A program made the position numbers and the translations under genes. Shown here piece by piece: positions 43,770 to 55,197 of a stretch of DNA of 64,000 nt. Below the pieces are notes generated by a model that saw only the letters and a list, made by a program, of their open reading frames with translations, had not been told where the DNA came from and did no database searches. The stretch is from Strongyloides papillosus (taxonomy: Eukaryota; Nematoda; Chromadorea; Rhabditida; Strongyloididae), in NCBI GenBank assembly GCA_005656395.1, contig SRSI01000047.1, forward strand, positions 1 through 64,000, read 5' to 3'. Within the stretch, counting starts at the first letter, position 1. Every line of letters starts with the position of its first letter.

Positions 43770-45950
43770 TTATCAAGATTGACTTAGGGAAACACTTTTG
43801 ATAATTCATACCGATTAAATTCAATCACAGTATTTCTGTTATCCATATAAGTTACTATATTGTTCCATGTTGGAGTAGATATCATCATTGATGCATCCCC
43901 GAAAAAGAAGAATCCTAATTTTAGTCTTATAAGAGCTGCACAAGCATGATTTGTTAAATCATAAAAATCAATTACAATATCGCCATTTCTTAATGATGAA
44001 CGACATGTTGAAATGATGAAAAAGTTTTTTTCGTGTCCTTGAAAAGCGTCTATTGTGTCGATTGATAATGATTTCTTATAATCATCCGAGTTATATTTTG
44101 AAGGGTTCCATTTTTTTCATATGTCTACAATTACGTATGTATTCGTCGTATTTATCTAATAAGCAAAACATATTTCTGCGTACTTCGTTTATTTATGCCT
44201 TATACATACAAATTATTGCTAATTTGTTTGGATTGAAGCCAGTTCAATGGAAGTATAAAATTAATGTGAATATTTCTTTTGCTTCTCCTTCATTGAATGT
44301 TGAACCAGATTTGTGTGCTTTTGATGCATGGCGAATGTCAAATGTGTAGAACGGGTATACATACGATTGGTCATGCGTGTTGTCGAAGCGGCATTTGATA
44401 AAACCAAAATTTAGTAAATTATAATTCTTATCTTTTTTTTGAGTTTAGATGAACGTCATAATAAAGATCCGAGAGTAGGTTGACGAGTTTGGGATCCGAT
44501 TTATAGTTACATGTAAGTCTAACAGTGTTGTTATACACGGATTGTTTCATTAAATCTATAATCGGGACTGATAGTACATTCTTCTTTTCATCAATTGTAA
44601 TACCAAATAATTTGTATGGTGGTAGTTGTTGTAAATCTCCCAAATAACATATATTGGCACTTTTAAATTTGTTTACCAAAACAATAGCCGTTGCTGTACG
44701 CAGCTGGGATGTTTCATATATGATTATGTAATTAAATCCCTCTTTTGTGTAATCGCTAGATAATTCTTTAATTACTAAATCTATGGTACGTACAAAAATT
44801 TGTGACTTAATGTATTTCATGATTATACTAGGCAGAAATGTTTCTGTATTCTTTAAATTCTCTTTAGTAATATTCAATTTGTTAAAGTAATCCTGTGTCA
44901 TTTCTTCGGCCGGCAGAGTTTTTAATTCACAATATCGTTTTTTATATTAAATATACTAGTTGAAGTTACGTCTATCTTTAGGTTCCATTTTGTCTATTAT
45001 ATCATGAAGACTCTTCCTTTTTTAATACGACTTAGATTTGTAAAAACCATCTGGGTGACGTACCATAGCGGCTCTGGATTTGATTATTAATATCTTACTA
45101 GGATCTGGAGCCCAGGAAACAAATCTTTCCATAATCGCCTCGCAAGACTTATTTGTAAGTCCTACAAAAAGGAATCCTTTATTTTTATCTTCAATGCATG
45201 TCAATAAGACGCTGCAAATTGATTGGGTTTTACTGCAGCCTACAGGTGCCAAGCATGTTATAAATTTTTTATTTGAGCCTATGGATCTAGCTAATATTTG
45301 TTGGGCTTCATCTAATTGTTCTTCTCTATATAAAATATCATTAAAAATAGTATTGTGAAATTTTCTTGCAGGTATGTAGTTTTTCACCAATTGTGGTAAA
45401 AAAAGTTCTTCCATACCACGTCTCCATAAATTAACTAATTCGTCTTCAGCGTTGTCAGTAATCGAGAAAGATAAGTGCCGCATTTGAATACACTCAAAAA
45501 ATACAGTCGATTCTCTGAGAAAGCGTTTCATATAAAATCCGCACAACTAATATCATCATTATCTTCATATGGTATATCTATCGTTACATCTGTTTCATAA
45601 CAAAATTCGTTTTCATCACAGTATGGTTTAGCGAAAGTCATGTAACCTGTGACTTTATGCATAGTTTTTCTCATACATGGGATCAGTAATTCGTTTCCAT
45701 GTGTATTTAGATAAAAAACGATTCTACATGTGTGGCCTATATTGTAGCCCATAGTTACTACAGAGCTTGGATAAATTTGTTCCTCTATAATTAGTATGAC
45801 TCTGTCTTTTAATTTTGGCATCGTTTCATCTCTTGAAGAAGGTAATAATTCAATGTTTCTAAATTCTCGTTGTTTTTTGTCTAAACAGTCGAAGTCAAAC
45901 TGAAATTTTTTAGCCAAAATAGAGAAAATTGTACTGCACACAAAACCTAA
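43770..45950 (-). pseudogene. UPF1-like superfamily 1 helicase, broken
   Basis: On the - strand three long frames and further pieces make one SF1 helicase. The N-terminal part (45941-45528) is unrecognised. Next, 45546-45022 has the Q-motif region LDEAQ and a Walker A variant LAPVGCSKTQ (GK replaced by SK). Then 44901-44428 has a Walker B variant YIIIYETSQ, where the usual DEA Asp is Tyr, followed by YLGDLQQLPPYK (motif III) and RLTCNYKSDPKLVNLL (motif IV region). Finally, about 44085-43775 has IDAFQGHEKNFFIISTCRS (motif V) and a degenerate motif VI (ALIRLKLG). The phase changes near 45535, 44950 and 44400 break it. UPF1-like helicases act on RNA; this copy has lost ATPase residues. It may come from a host gene or a mobile element. 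Confidence 0.72.
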
Positions 45951-47704
45951 ACATGTTTTCTAGACCAATACGATTATGTATAAAAAACGAGCTATATTTG
46001 ATAGTATTTTGGAGTCTAGATTTTTTACCCGTTTTGCAAACACATTCTAGCTCATTTTGCATGTACATTCTATCAGTAAACAGTTTGCAAATTTTATAAC
46101 ATCTTAAAACGAATTGTTTGATTTTTCTTTTATATAAGCATGGTAAAACAATGAAATGTTATTGTAAAGACCTTGTCATTTCGCAATTGTACTTATTTCA
46201 TTGTAATCATATTTTTGTTTTTTTTTTAGAATTTACTAACATTAACCGAGGCTTGAGAAAGGAGTCTGAATACCATTCTTGAATAGCTTTATAAGTAATT
46301 AGATAAATTATTTATTTTATCATTATTTTATTATTGTTTAATTTTATATAGAGCGTTCACCAATAAAATATTTTTATTTATCTTATTTTGCATATACAAA
46401 ACAAGGTAGAATGTTTAATCAAAATGAGGTAGAATTCACATACAAGATGAGCTAGAATGTAGCATATGATTTACCCCCAGTTTGTAAGTTTCATAGTTTT
46501 GTAGTTATTATGACTACTTGAAAGATTTCAAAACTTTTTTTTGATTAATTTAAGAAGATATTGACTCTTTATCAATAGGATATAATTTTTTTACTTAATA
46601 TAAATTAATGACAAAATAAACAAAAATGAAAGTTTGGTATTTTTAAAACTCCATTTTAATTTTTCTCGTTAAAAATATTTAAATCAAACAAAATAATAAA
46701 AATATTCTTATTATTTAAGTAATAAACTTCTAAATAAATAATTTTTTTTTACAATGTCCACCAAAAAACCACATTATTTGTGGCACATTCTTGATTCTTT
46801 TTAATCAACCAATCATTAGGAGCTCTTTAGTGATTTTTTAAAAATTTATACACATATAAAATCATTAGCTATGACTGCTGATAATCAAAATCCTTACTCT
46901 AAAAGATAGCCATGCAACATTTAATGCCAAAAAATTGTTGTGGTAATAAGTATTTGCGAAATTTCTTTTGTTTTAACATGTGATGATCTTAATTTTATAT
47001 AAATATAAAAAGTTTTAAATGTTGTTATAGTTATAAAACCGCTAGCTAAAACTAAGAATGTTATATTTCACAGTAATAACAATCCATCGTGTAAATATTA
47101 AATTAAACTTTTTAAGGATGTGTAACTTGGTGAAAGACTTCAACATATTTTTGGAATATCTAATCAAATATTATTGTATTTGATAATTATTAGATTTGTA
47201 AGACTAATAAAATGATTGTTATTTGTTGTAAAGTAAATATATAATATTAAAATAAATATATGTGTCATTTGTTCTTAATTCCGCTATTTTTTTTCTCATT
47301 ATCCTACATTTACTATTACCTTATGGAATCAACTTTGAAATCTGTGCAAAAATATTAATAAGTCTGTGAAATAGTATAAAATGGATAAATAAATTAATAA
47401 AAATTTTTAGTAACTTTAAAAACAGGGTCAATCACTAAAAAACTTGGAATTCTAAAAAACATTTAAGATAGATAAAACTACAGGCTAAACATAAGCTCAT
47501 TTTGCATATACAAAATGATCTAAAAAATATGTGCAAAATATATACAACAAAAGCATTAAAAATGACTAAGAATGTAGATGCAAAATGAAGTAGAATGTGG
47601 CCTGTCGCTTACCCCATTTTGGATAGTCGGTTATTTTAATATCACCTGTATTTTATAGCGTTCTGAGCATTTTTGGTCGAAAAGACATGTTTAGGTTTTG
47701 TGTG
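45937..47704. repeat. 1.77-kb inverted-repeat element with repeated subterminal motifs
   Basis: A perfect 20-bp inverted repeat (CACACAAAACCTAAACATGT) bounds the region at 45937-45956 and 47685-47704, and weaker similarity continues for about 150 bp. Near both ends are several copies of TAGAATGT and GCATATACAAAA-type motifs in both orientations. There is no ORF inside. It is probably a non-autonomous DNA transposon. Its left end overlaps the first codons of the helicase frame. Confidence 0.65.
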
Positions 47705-48170
47705 TAAAAAACTAACATTTATTTTTGAACAACTTAATATAAACAATCATTTTGCACTTATGTCTATTTGATAAATCACATTTATTATCATTTAGTACCT
47801 TATTGTTAAAAATTACATGATTTTTTATTTTTAAAAGCAATAGCATATTTTATAATATTTTTTAAATTTTTTAGGTTCATATTTATTTATTACATGTATT
47901 TATATAATAAACTTAATCTAATGATAAAATTATTTTATATTAAAAAATAATTTTCATGTGTGAATAATGAGAACGCTAAAAATTTATATTGTTAAAGAAA
48001 TGGCGAAATATTTTATAATAAAAGAGAGTTTTTTTATTAGAGTTTGCTAAGCCTATTAAAACAACAATTTAATTGGTAAATCATTTTTTATTATTTCGCA
48101 AAATAATAATTAAATAAAATATTTTTTTATTAATATAATTATATAGAGAATAATTAGCTTCAAAGATTAG
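47705..48170. other. intergenic, nothing recognised
   Basis: This is AT-rich sequence with no gene apparent before the TATA box at 48171. Confidence 0.4.
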
Positions 48171-48179
48171 TATAAATAG
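48171..48179 (+). promoter_or_regulatory. TATA box of the 48216 gene
   Basis: TATAAATAG lies 45 bp upstream of the ATG at 48216. Confidence 0.6.
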
Positions 48180-48215
48180 TTTAAATTTTTAAAACATATC
48201 ATCTTAAATTTAAAC

Positions 48216-49246
48216 ATGAGATTCCTTACGCATACTCTTCTCTCAATTATTTTTTCTATTAGTTATTGCAACGTTGGAAAAGCTTCTCCTAATACACCTC
48301 ACATATGTGGTTATGAACCTGGTAAGCATGTACGATATGCACAAACACTTAAGGATGGTAATAAAATTTTTGAAAATGTTCCTTTATATCAAATTAATCT
48401 TATGAATTTAAGAAACCCTTGTAGAAAAATTTGTAATCTTAAAGGTGGAAGTTGTAGTGAAATTGATTTTGTTGACCGTGAAAGCGGTAGCCCTAAATAT
48501 TCTATTTATACTTCTAGATCTAAATTAGATAGGTAAGTATACAACAATTACATAATTTGATATTTTATTACAGCTATAACGTTATGCAAGGTTATATCCA
48601 TGATAACTTAATAACTAATCGTGTTGGAGCTATAGTCAGATGCCCTGGACCAGCTATGTTTAGTCACAATAAAAATATTCAGTTTATACCAAATGAAGAT
48701 CCAAATGGTGTTAGTATTAAGACAATCGATCCACATTATACACTTATGGGTTTCTCTATTGATGGTGAAGATAATTTCAATTTTAAGTGTGGAACATTAA
48801 AACAAATATCAGATGATGAAAGATTCGACATAGAATGGAATTACAAAATTACAACTGCCAAAAAATGTTTTAAATATGATGCCCTTTACCCATATGATTA
48901 CAAAGGAGAAATTAGATGTACTAATAAGGTTAATCACAAAGGAGACTATGGATTAATTTTAGCTGTTACACCAGGAAACAAACGAAATGGTAAACATGGA
49001 AAAGTAAGGATAATCGCGAAAAATAGCAAAGTTTATCCAGGTGAAATTATATTTTTCTATTCAAATAAAGATTTACGTGACAGAAATCAAATGGTTATTG
49101 AGCCAATATGTATAATTAAAGTTAGTAGACCAACTACTAATAAAGATATAATTGATCGAACTGGCAATACTAAACCACCAAAGACAACACCTACAGACGA
49201 AAATTCTCCTATAACTACAACTGCTTCAGTTGATGATTGTTTATAA
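48216..49246 (+). CDS. unrecognised secreted protein, 329 residues (two exons)
   Basis: Exon 1 is 48216-48532 and exon 2 is 48574-49246, with a 41-nt intron (GTAAGT ... TTACAG). A signal peptide covers about residues 1-23. The body has a dozen or so cysteines, including ICGYEPG, NPCRKICNLKGGSCSE, VRCPGP and KKCFKY, and no transmembrane segment. The C-terminus is Thr/Pro-rich (KPPKTTPTDENSPITTTAS) and probably O-glycosylated. I do not recognise a domain. The cysteine-rich all-beta look and the mucin-like tail suggest an extracellular protein, perhaps specific to this nematode group. The exon join is clean and both exons use similar codons, so a real gene is likely. Confidence 0.72.
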
Positions 49247-50216
49247 AATTTATATACAAGCCACTATATTTCATTAAAAAAATCAAACAGACATTTAAAA
49301 AATAACTTTTAATGATATTATTTTTTATTTTTTAATTGTTTAGTAAACATTTCTTTAAATTTACAAATATTATGGCATATTATTATTTTTATTTGATAAA
49401 CTTTTATTTATATCATAATTATTTTTTATGAAAGATTTATAATTAGAATATGTTAATTTAACTGTATTCTAATGGTATATTTGAGAATTATTGCTAATGT
49501 AACAGAAAAGTGTCTTTAATTTTAGACTTTTTTTTACTATGTAGGAAATGTTTTTATAAAATTACTTACATAACGGATAACTGGAGTTATTTAATTCAGT
49601 TATAATAAAATTTACCTAACAGTGATTATTTAAGCAAATTTCCTACATTATATAAAAAATCACCATGTAAAATGCATTGTATTAAATATTTTTGTAGTAT
49701 ATAATAGAAAATATTAAATATAAATTAAAAATCTTTTGATTTTTCTATGTATTATTAAAAAACACTTAAAAGATTTATTTATTTTCATCTTTAAATGTAA
49801 AAACTACTTTAATAAATAAGATAGGAAGTAAAACGTTTTTCTTACTTTTACAATGGTTAAAGGTTTTAGCAACTTTATCTTGGCAAATCAAAACTTTTAA
49901 AGATAGATCACTATTTGAACAATCATTATTTTGAATTGTCAACTTTTCAACGATAATTTTTACTTTTTTTCATTTCCAATGTTATGATAAAAAACAATCT
50001 CCATTTGTATTATCTACTAGAAATATATTGTTTTGTTGAACTGTTATCCTGGAGATCCCAATTGATAAGAGGAAATCTCCAGAATCTTGCTTTAGATGTG
50101 ATAGTCGACTACTATAAGTATAACTTTTATTATATATAACGATAAATGATATTTGATGCAACAATTATATTTGATAGAAAACTAAGGAATTGTATAAAGG
50201 CTTAAGAATGAATGCT

Positions 50217-50249
50217 CATGTATATAAGAAAACATCTCTTATATACATG
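50217..50249. other. perfect 13-bp stem-loop
   Basis: CATGTATATAAGA (50217-50229) and its exact complement (50237-50249) are separated by a 7-nt loop. Confidence 0.7.
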
Positions 50250-50260
50250 TGGTTTGGGCG

Positions 50261-50282
50261 TATCCGACACAGCTGTCGGATA
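50261..50282. other. perfect 9-bp stem-loop
   Basis: TATCCGACA (50261-50269) and TGTCGGATA (50274-50282) with a 4-nt loop, 11 bp after the previous stem-loop. Confidence 0.7.
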
Positions 50283-50369
50283 ACAGAACTTGTTGCATTA
50301 GTATTTTAACTGCAGTTTTTATCACTAGTAAAAGAAAGCTCAATACAATGCTCTTCTTTAAAATATATG

Positions 50370-51221
50370 GGTTGTTTTAAAAAAAAATGAAAATTATTCT
50401 ATGATTCTTACAAGCACCGAGTAAATAAGTGAGGATGGAGACTTATAAAGAATATCCTTCTCTACATATTGGCATATTTCGCAGTTAAATCTGAATTCTA
50501 CAACACATAGTACGTTAAAAAAGTTTAATCATGTTTTGTACTCTCGTAAAGGCAAAAATATCATACTTTTAGATGGCAAAAAGATTAAAAAAATAAAAAT
50601 AAGACATTAAAGGTAAAAAATCTTCAGCACAACTATCGGGATTATACATTGAGTCAGTCATCATTACCTGATAGAAAGTTTTATGTTTGACAATTATTTT
50701 CACTTTACCTCATGCTCCTTAAAGCTCCAACTTGCACCGTGTAATTTCTTTCTATCCTTCTTAATTTAAAACTATTTAAAAGAACATCATTTTATGAATT
50801 TAGAAAATATACAATTAGCTTCGACGGGTGATCTAAACAGTCTTATACATAAGAAATTTCGAATAATGGCAAAAACTTTTTTATACATTGTTTTTGCATT
50901 TTTAAAGTTTCTACAGTATTTTTTTTCATGTTTTGTACAAAATTTAATTGTTCAACACTGTGTAATATTCTTTTTTATGTTCATTGTTAAAGAGATTAAA
51001 AAATTTTTGTTGTGATGTTAAAGATATTTTTGCTTTGGTGAGAGTGAAAAACATGACTACACTGTTTTTAACATATTAGGTTTTTTATAAGTCCAATTCA
51101 AATAAAAAAATATGTCAATGTGTAGAGAAGAATTTTCTCTAAAAATCTTTATTCTCACTTTTTTTACTCAGTGCGTGTAGAGACTATAAAATGATTATTC
51201 TCATTACTTTTGGAACAAACT
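50370..51221. mobile_element. 850-bp inverted-repeat element, copy 2
   Basis: It has inverted arms of about 200 bp, starting GTTGTTTTAAA on the left and, in reverse, GTTTGTTCCAAAAGTAATGAG on the right, both followed by GAGAAT-like and TTCTCTACA motifs. It is the same family as 22443-23294. There is no transposase; the 73-codon frame in the centre is Phe/Lys-rich and unlikely to be real. Confidence 0.68.
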
Positions 51222-52070
51222 ATGTATATTATAAAAAATGGTATTGTTTTAATAAAAAATATCTCAAAATTTCATTAAAACCTATGGTAAATAATCTTAA
51301 ATGTGTCCATATTTTTTATAGTGCTTTAATAATTAATTTTAAAGGAATATCAATTGTAAAAAGTAGATTTTTATTATTTTTAAATTGTTGGTAAAGTATT
51401 TTTTTATAAAAAATAATGTTATTTATTATTAAATACTTTATAAAATCATTAATGTTAATCTTAAATTATGTTATCAAAATTGTCAAAATAGCTGAGACAA
51501 CTTCCTGTGTTTCAATTATTGCACCGTTTTACATATGACATACTTTCTCACCGTCTTTAGTTTTTTATAAAATTCAAACAATCAATTTAATGAATTAAAA
51601 ATGCCCTTAAACAAACAGAAACATATGTAGCAAAATTTAACCCTAAGCGCTTTTCTGTTCATGTACAAGTTGTTTTTAAAACGAATTTTAGCTTTAATAG
51701 CTCAGAAATTCTCTAAATTTTTGTCTCTTGAAAAAGAGATACTTGGAATTAATATTTTATTAACTTTTCCTGATAAATTTATATATACAAAATATTTTTC
51801 AGAAGTTAATAAAATTTAAATTATATTAAATCTTTAAGTAATATAAATTGTTGGTGCTAAACCAAATAATACCGATTCATATCAATACTAGAAATTTCAT
51901 TATATCGAAGATTATGAAATGAAGGAAAAAAAATTTTTCACTTCAAGTCACTACTTATCAGATCAAAAAATTATTGAATTTGAGTATTGAATTCAAATTC
52001 ATACTTTAAAAATATATACATTTTTATTATTATCTTATTTATTCTTTTGATAAATATAAGTTTAGCTAAA
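51222..52070. other. intergenic, nothing recognised
   Basis: There is no gene. The retroelement similarity begins at about 52085. Confidence 0.4.
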
Positions 52071-52084
52071 ATTTCTGTAAAACG

Positions 52085-52902
52085 TATGACATCAAACATA
52101 ACGTTGTATCAGGATATGACCATCAAAGAAATAGAATTGTAGAACATTTCGATAAAACGATGAGAGAATCATTAAAAATTTGCCAAGGCAAAGATATCAA
52201 CAACATTATCAACAGTACGCAATGCATACACAATTTCAGATATACAACTAATCAAGAAAGAAAATCTAAAGAATACATACTCTCAACTGCAAACAGATTT
52301 ACAAGTGAATCCTATACAAATACCACTTTATCTAGCAGACAAAACTTATTCCAATTCATTAAAGAAAACTTCAACCAACGCCGTCAGATGGAAAATCAAC
52401 TTCTAAAGAATTCGCTACATTAAAAGCTGGTACAATAGTCTACAAGAAAATAGTTAATGCACACAAGAACAATGAACAATTCCATGGTCCATACCGAATC
52501 TTAAAACATCTTCATGGCGACACCTATTTAATAGGAACGCTTACTAGATCAAACAGAAAAACAGGACAGATAGAACGCTGTAACGCAAGATTTTTAAAAT
52601 TGGCCCCATTAGCAATACAAAATATCTTAAATAAAGAAGCACACAGTTTAGATAATGACAATATTCAAAATACACAAGTAACATCAAATTTCCCACAGAC
52701 AAGCATTAATAAGAAAGGGAGAGGTAGGCCACGAAAAGTTCTATCAACTAACAATGAGACACCAAATACTGATGAATTAACAATCCAACCAAAAAAATGT
52801 TGTGGAAGATCTAAGAAAATAATTACAACAAAAAATAATTCAAATGATAGTCTGGTTAATCAACAACCCAAAAGAGGTCGTGGAAGACCAAAGAAACACT
52901 AA
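52085..52902 (+). pseudogene. retroelement integrase C-terminal half with AT-hook tail
   Basis: The first part reads YDHQRNRIVEHFDKTMRESL (about 52116-52175), matching the end of an integrase core with its catalytic Glu region (HQxNGxVERFHRTL in relatives; the Glu here is in VEH). Then comes an integrase C-terminal module, AGTIVYKKI...FHGPYRIL...TYLIG (about 52428-52540), after a frame change near 52420. The last frame, 52600-52902, continues from this module into a 100-residue tail with GRGRPRKV, a degenerate CCGRSKKI and GRGRPKKH at the end: AT-hook motifs that bind the minor groove of AT-rich DNA. The upstream pol and a 5' LTR are not in the window. Confidence 0.7.
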
Positions 52903-53091
52903 TTATGTCTAGTATTACTAACATAATACAATTATACCTAATACGCAACGCTTCAAATAATATCAAATAAAAGAAATTTTTTTAACAATACCCATCCCGA
53001 CAAGTATATTTGAATAGAAATACTTTATCATTTTAAAAGAATAAAAATACATACACTTTTTACTAAATACCATTATTATTCCCTTACTATT

Positions 53092-53808
53092 ATGGACTCA
53101 TTCGAACTACAAGAATATATTCAATACGAAGGCAGTATCAACAACCCTATCATCATTGATGATAGTGATAGTGACGCAGAGAGCGAACAACTTCCACCAC
53201 CACCTGAAGCTCCAACATTGAACACTTATGATTTCGAGAAGGATAGTGAGGACGAAATCCTCGTAGCAGATGACTACGAACTCCCATTCATGAGAGATAA
53301 GGTTGACGAAATGGACCACTCTGACCAGGACGAACAACTGCATGAATCAGACGATTATGAGTTACCCTTCATGGAGGACGATGATGACGGCAGCTCAATA
53401 TCGGAGAGCGACTTGTGCACAACGGCTCCCGATATGGACGAATACAACCGCATTTGCTTCCTGCATCAGGATGACTTCCCACGAAGAGGAACGAATACCA
53501 ACAGTGGAATATGGGACTGTGCCACTGGCATTCTCATTCACATAAATGGATAGAAAGAAGGAAACCTTTCCACTTTTATTTCAGTCCTACAAAAGAACAA
53601 TAGAATTATCAACCTGAAGATCGTTTTGGTACTACCACCGTGTCACCAAACAATTCAAGGCGTAAAAGTCTTGGCAAACCTAAGAGCATGGGATCGTCTG
53701 GACATCGATGCCCATGTCTCATGGATGGAATTCTGTTACATATTCCCGAAGATGAACAACCTATTCATCAAGTTTTTCAAGAAACAGCAACACATGGACG
53801 ATGCTTAA
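53092..53808 (+). CDS. acidic protein with DDYELPFM repeats, unrecognised
   Basis: The frame 53092-53553 encodes 153 residues, strongly acidic, with two copies of DDYELPFM (about residues 61-68 and 87-94) and a Pro-rich patch. The next 250 bp stay open in another phase until 53808 (product with WDRLDIDAHVSWMEFCYIFPKMNN). A weak splice (GTGGAA at 53504, TTTATTTCAG at 53582) would join the two in frame. Both parts use many C-ending codons and are clearly less AT-rich than their surroundings. The region lies between integrase and an LTR, where accessory or envelope genes sit in some retroelements, but there is no signal peptide or membrane segment. The function is unknown. Confidence 0.45.
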
Positions 53809-53876
53809 GAATGAGAACTGAAATCTTATTACAATCTTATAATATAAAATCAACTACCAATTGCTTTTTCTCTTAA

Positions 53877-54493
53877 CAATTTTTCTCTACAAATTGCTTT
53901 TCTAAAAATTTCTTTTCTTGAAAACAACAAAAAAAAAATATCACGCTTTTGCTTTACTCCCCCCTTTTTTTATCATTTTTTATATAAATTAAAAATTTTT
54001 TTTCCAATAAAATTAATCTTCTCTTAAAAATATTTTATTCATTTTTGAATACCTTTATGGTATATTGTAAAACATTACTTCTTATATTATATAATATAAC
54101 ATATTAGCACTCATCTTAAAAACATTACATTATATTAAACATAATATCTATATAAGCCACCCCACATGTTATATTATATAACATATTAACATACACATTT
54201 ATTGTACCCCATTTATACACTATTTTTTATACTATACACCTATTGTAATTTTAATACAATTATTTTGACCATATTTAATTATTTTACTTAATTTCCCTAC
54301 AATAATTGTATCCCTTTTTCTTTTTTACTTTCTATTATAATATTCTATCACCCCCGTATATAGGCCATCTTAATTATTTAATGGCTTAAGTAAACATAGA
54401 TACAAGACGAACAATTATACTTATTATCAAGGACAGTTTTTATCAACATCAAAAATAACACATAAACAAATTATTAAAGAACAGCAACAGTAT
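53877..54493. other. start of LTR-like block A; no gene
   Basis: This is very AT-rich and C/T-rich, with the repeated TTATATTATATAA type. From about 54195 it is similar to 55270 onward. Confidence 0.45.
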
Positions 54494-54770
54494 CTACACA
54501 CGATATAAAGCTACTACCTGATTACTACACGGTAACAATGATTCAAGATCTCCGACATGTTTAATACTCCTTTTCTTGACGGTTAATTCACGATAGAGAA
54601 GATACAAGACACCCAAGAATGCAATGATAAAAACAACCATCATTACAAATCCAATGATCGAGAGACGTTTCCAGAAGTAAACGTCAATATTTTCATCCAT
54701 GCAAGCAGCAGATACTGGAACAAAAGAAAGCTATTCAACATATTCTTATTGAAAACCTACCTCTTGGCAT
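54494..54770 (-). CDS. small single-pass membrane protein (two exons)
   Basis: Exon 1 is 54770-54761 (ATGCCAAGAG) and exon 2 is 54714-54494, joined across a 46-nt intron (GTAGGT ... TTCCAG). The join gives 76 residues: MPRVSAACMDENIDVYFWKR, then a strongly hydrophobic run of about 25 residues (IIGFVMMVVFIIAFLGVLYLL, slightly extended), then a basic region (YRELTVKKRSIKH) and a polar end. It fits a type III or tail-anchored-like single-pass protein with a cytosolic basic side. I do not recognise it. The splice restores the same frame, which supports it, although without the splice the frame could also start at the ATG at 54700. It lies antisense inside an LTR-like block. Confidence 0.5.
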
Positions 54771-55176
54771 TTTGTCTATAGAATTGCTCAGCAAAAATAA
54801 TATAATTTTAAGTTATAATTAAATCAAGAAATTAATTAATCAAAATACCAAATAGATAATACAGACAATCCAGGTAAAGTACATACCATTTAATCCTCAG
54901 ATTGTCACCTTTTAATAAGCAATTAAAAGCTTGATTCGGGAATGTGAACATGGGACGCTGTATCAGACTAAAGGTATGTACATCAATACCCAAACTATGT
55001 AGGAAACTAGCCGATAGAACACGCCCTCACCTTAAGGCCTATATAAGGAACGGAAGGAGAATATTTAATAATCATAATTACATTGTAACATTATATCTTT
55101 ACTTTTATTATATTACTATTTCCCTTTGTTTAAATAAACTCTTAAACAAAGTTTCGTGTTATATATTATAAAAGCC

Positions 55177-55197
55177 CGGGAGCCTCTATGGCTCCCG
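55177..55197 (+). terminator. stem-loop in LTR-like block A
   Basis: CGGGAGCC and GGCTCCCG pair perfectly (8 bp) around a TCTAT loop, 40 bp after AATAAA. Block B has a matching weaker stem at 55973-55991. It is probably an RNA structure near the transcript 3' end; a role in termination or polyadenylation is inferred. Confidence 0.5.

Larger units (their letters stand above)
49247..50369. other. intergenic with two adjacent hairpins
   Basis: There is no gene. The two perfect stem-loops at 50217-50282 are listed separately. Confidence 0.4.

Noticed and set aside
53107..53343. 78-codon - strand ORF over the acidic gene
   Set aside because: It is antisense to the frame with repeats and consistent codon use.
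53640..53876. Alternative + frame with GHRCPCLMDGILLHIP
   Set aside because: It is open but does not follow in frame from the splice acceptor and has T/A-ending codons unlike the upstream part; the other frame fits better. It remains possible.
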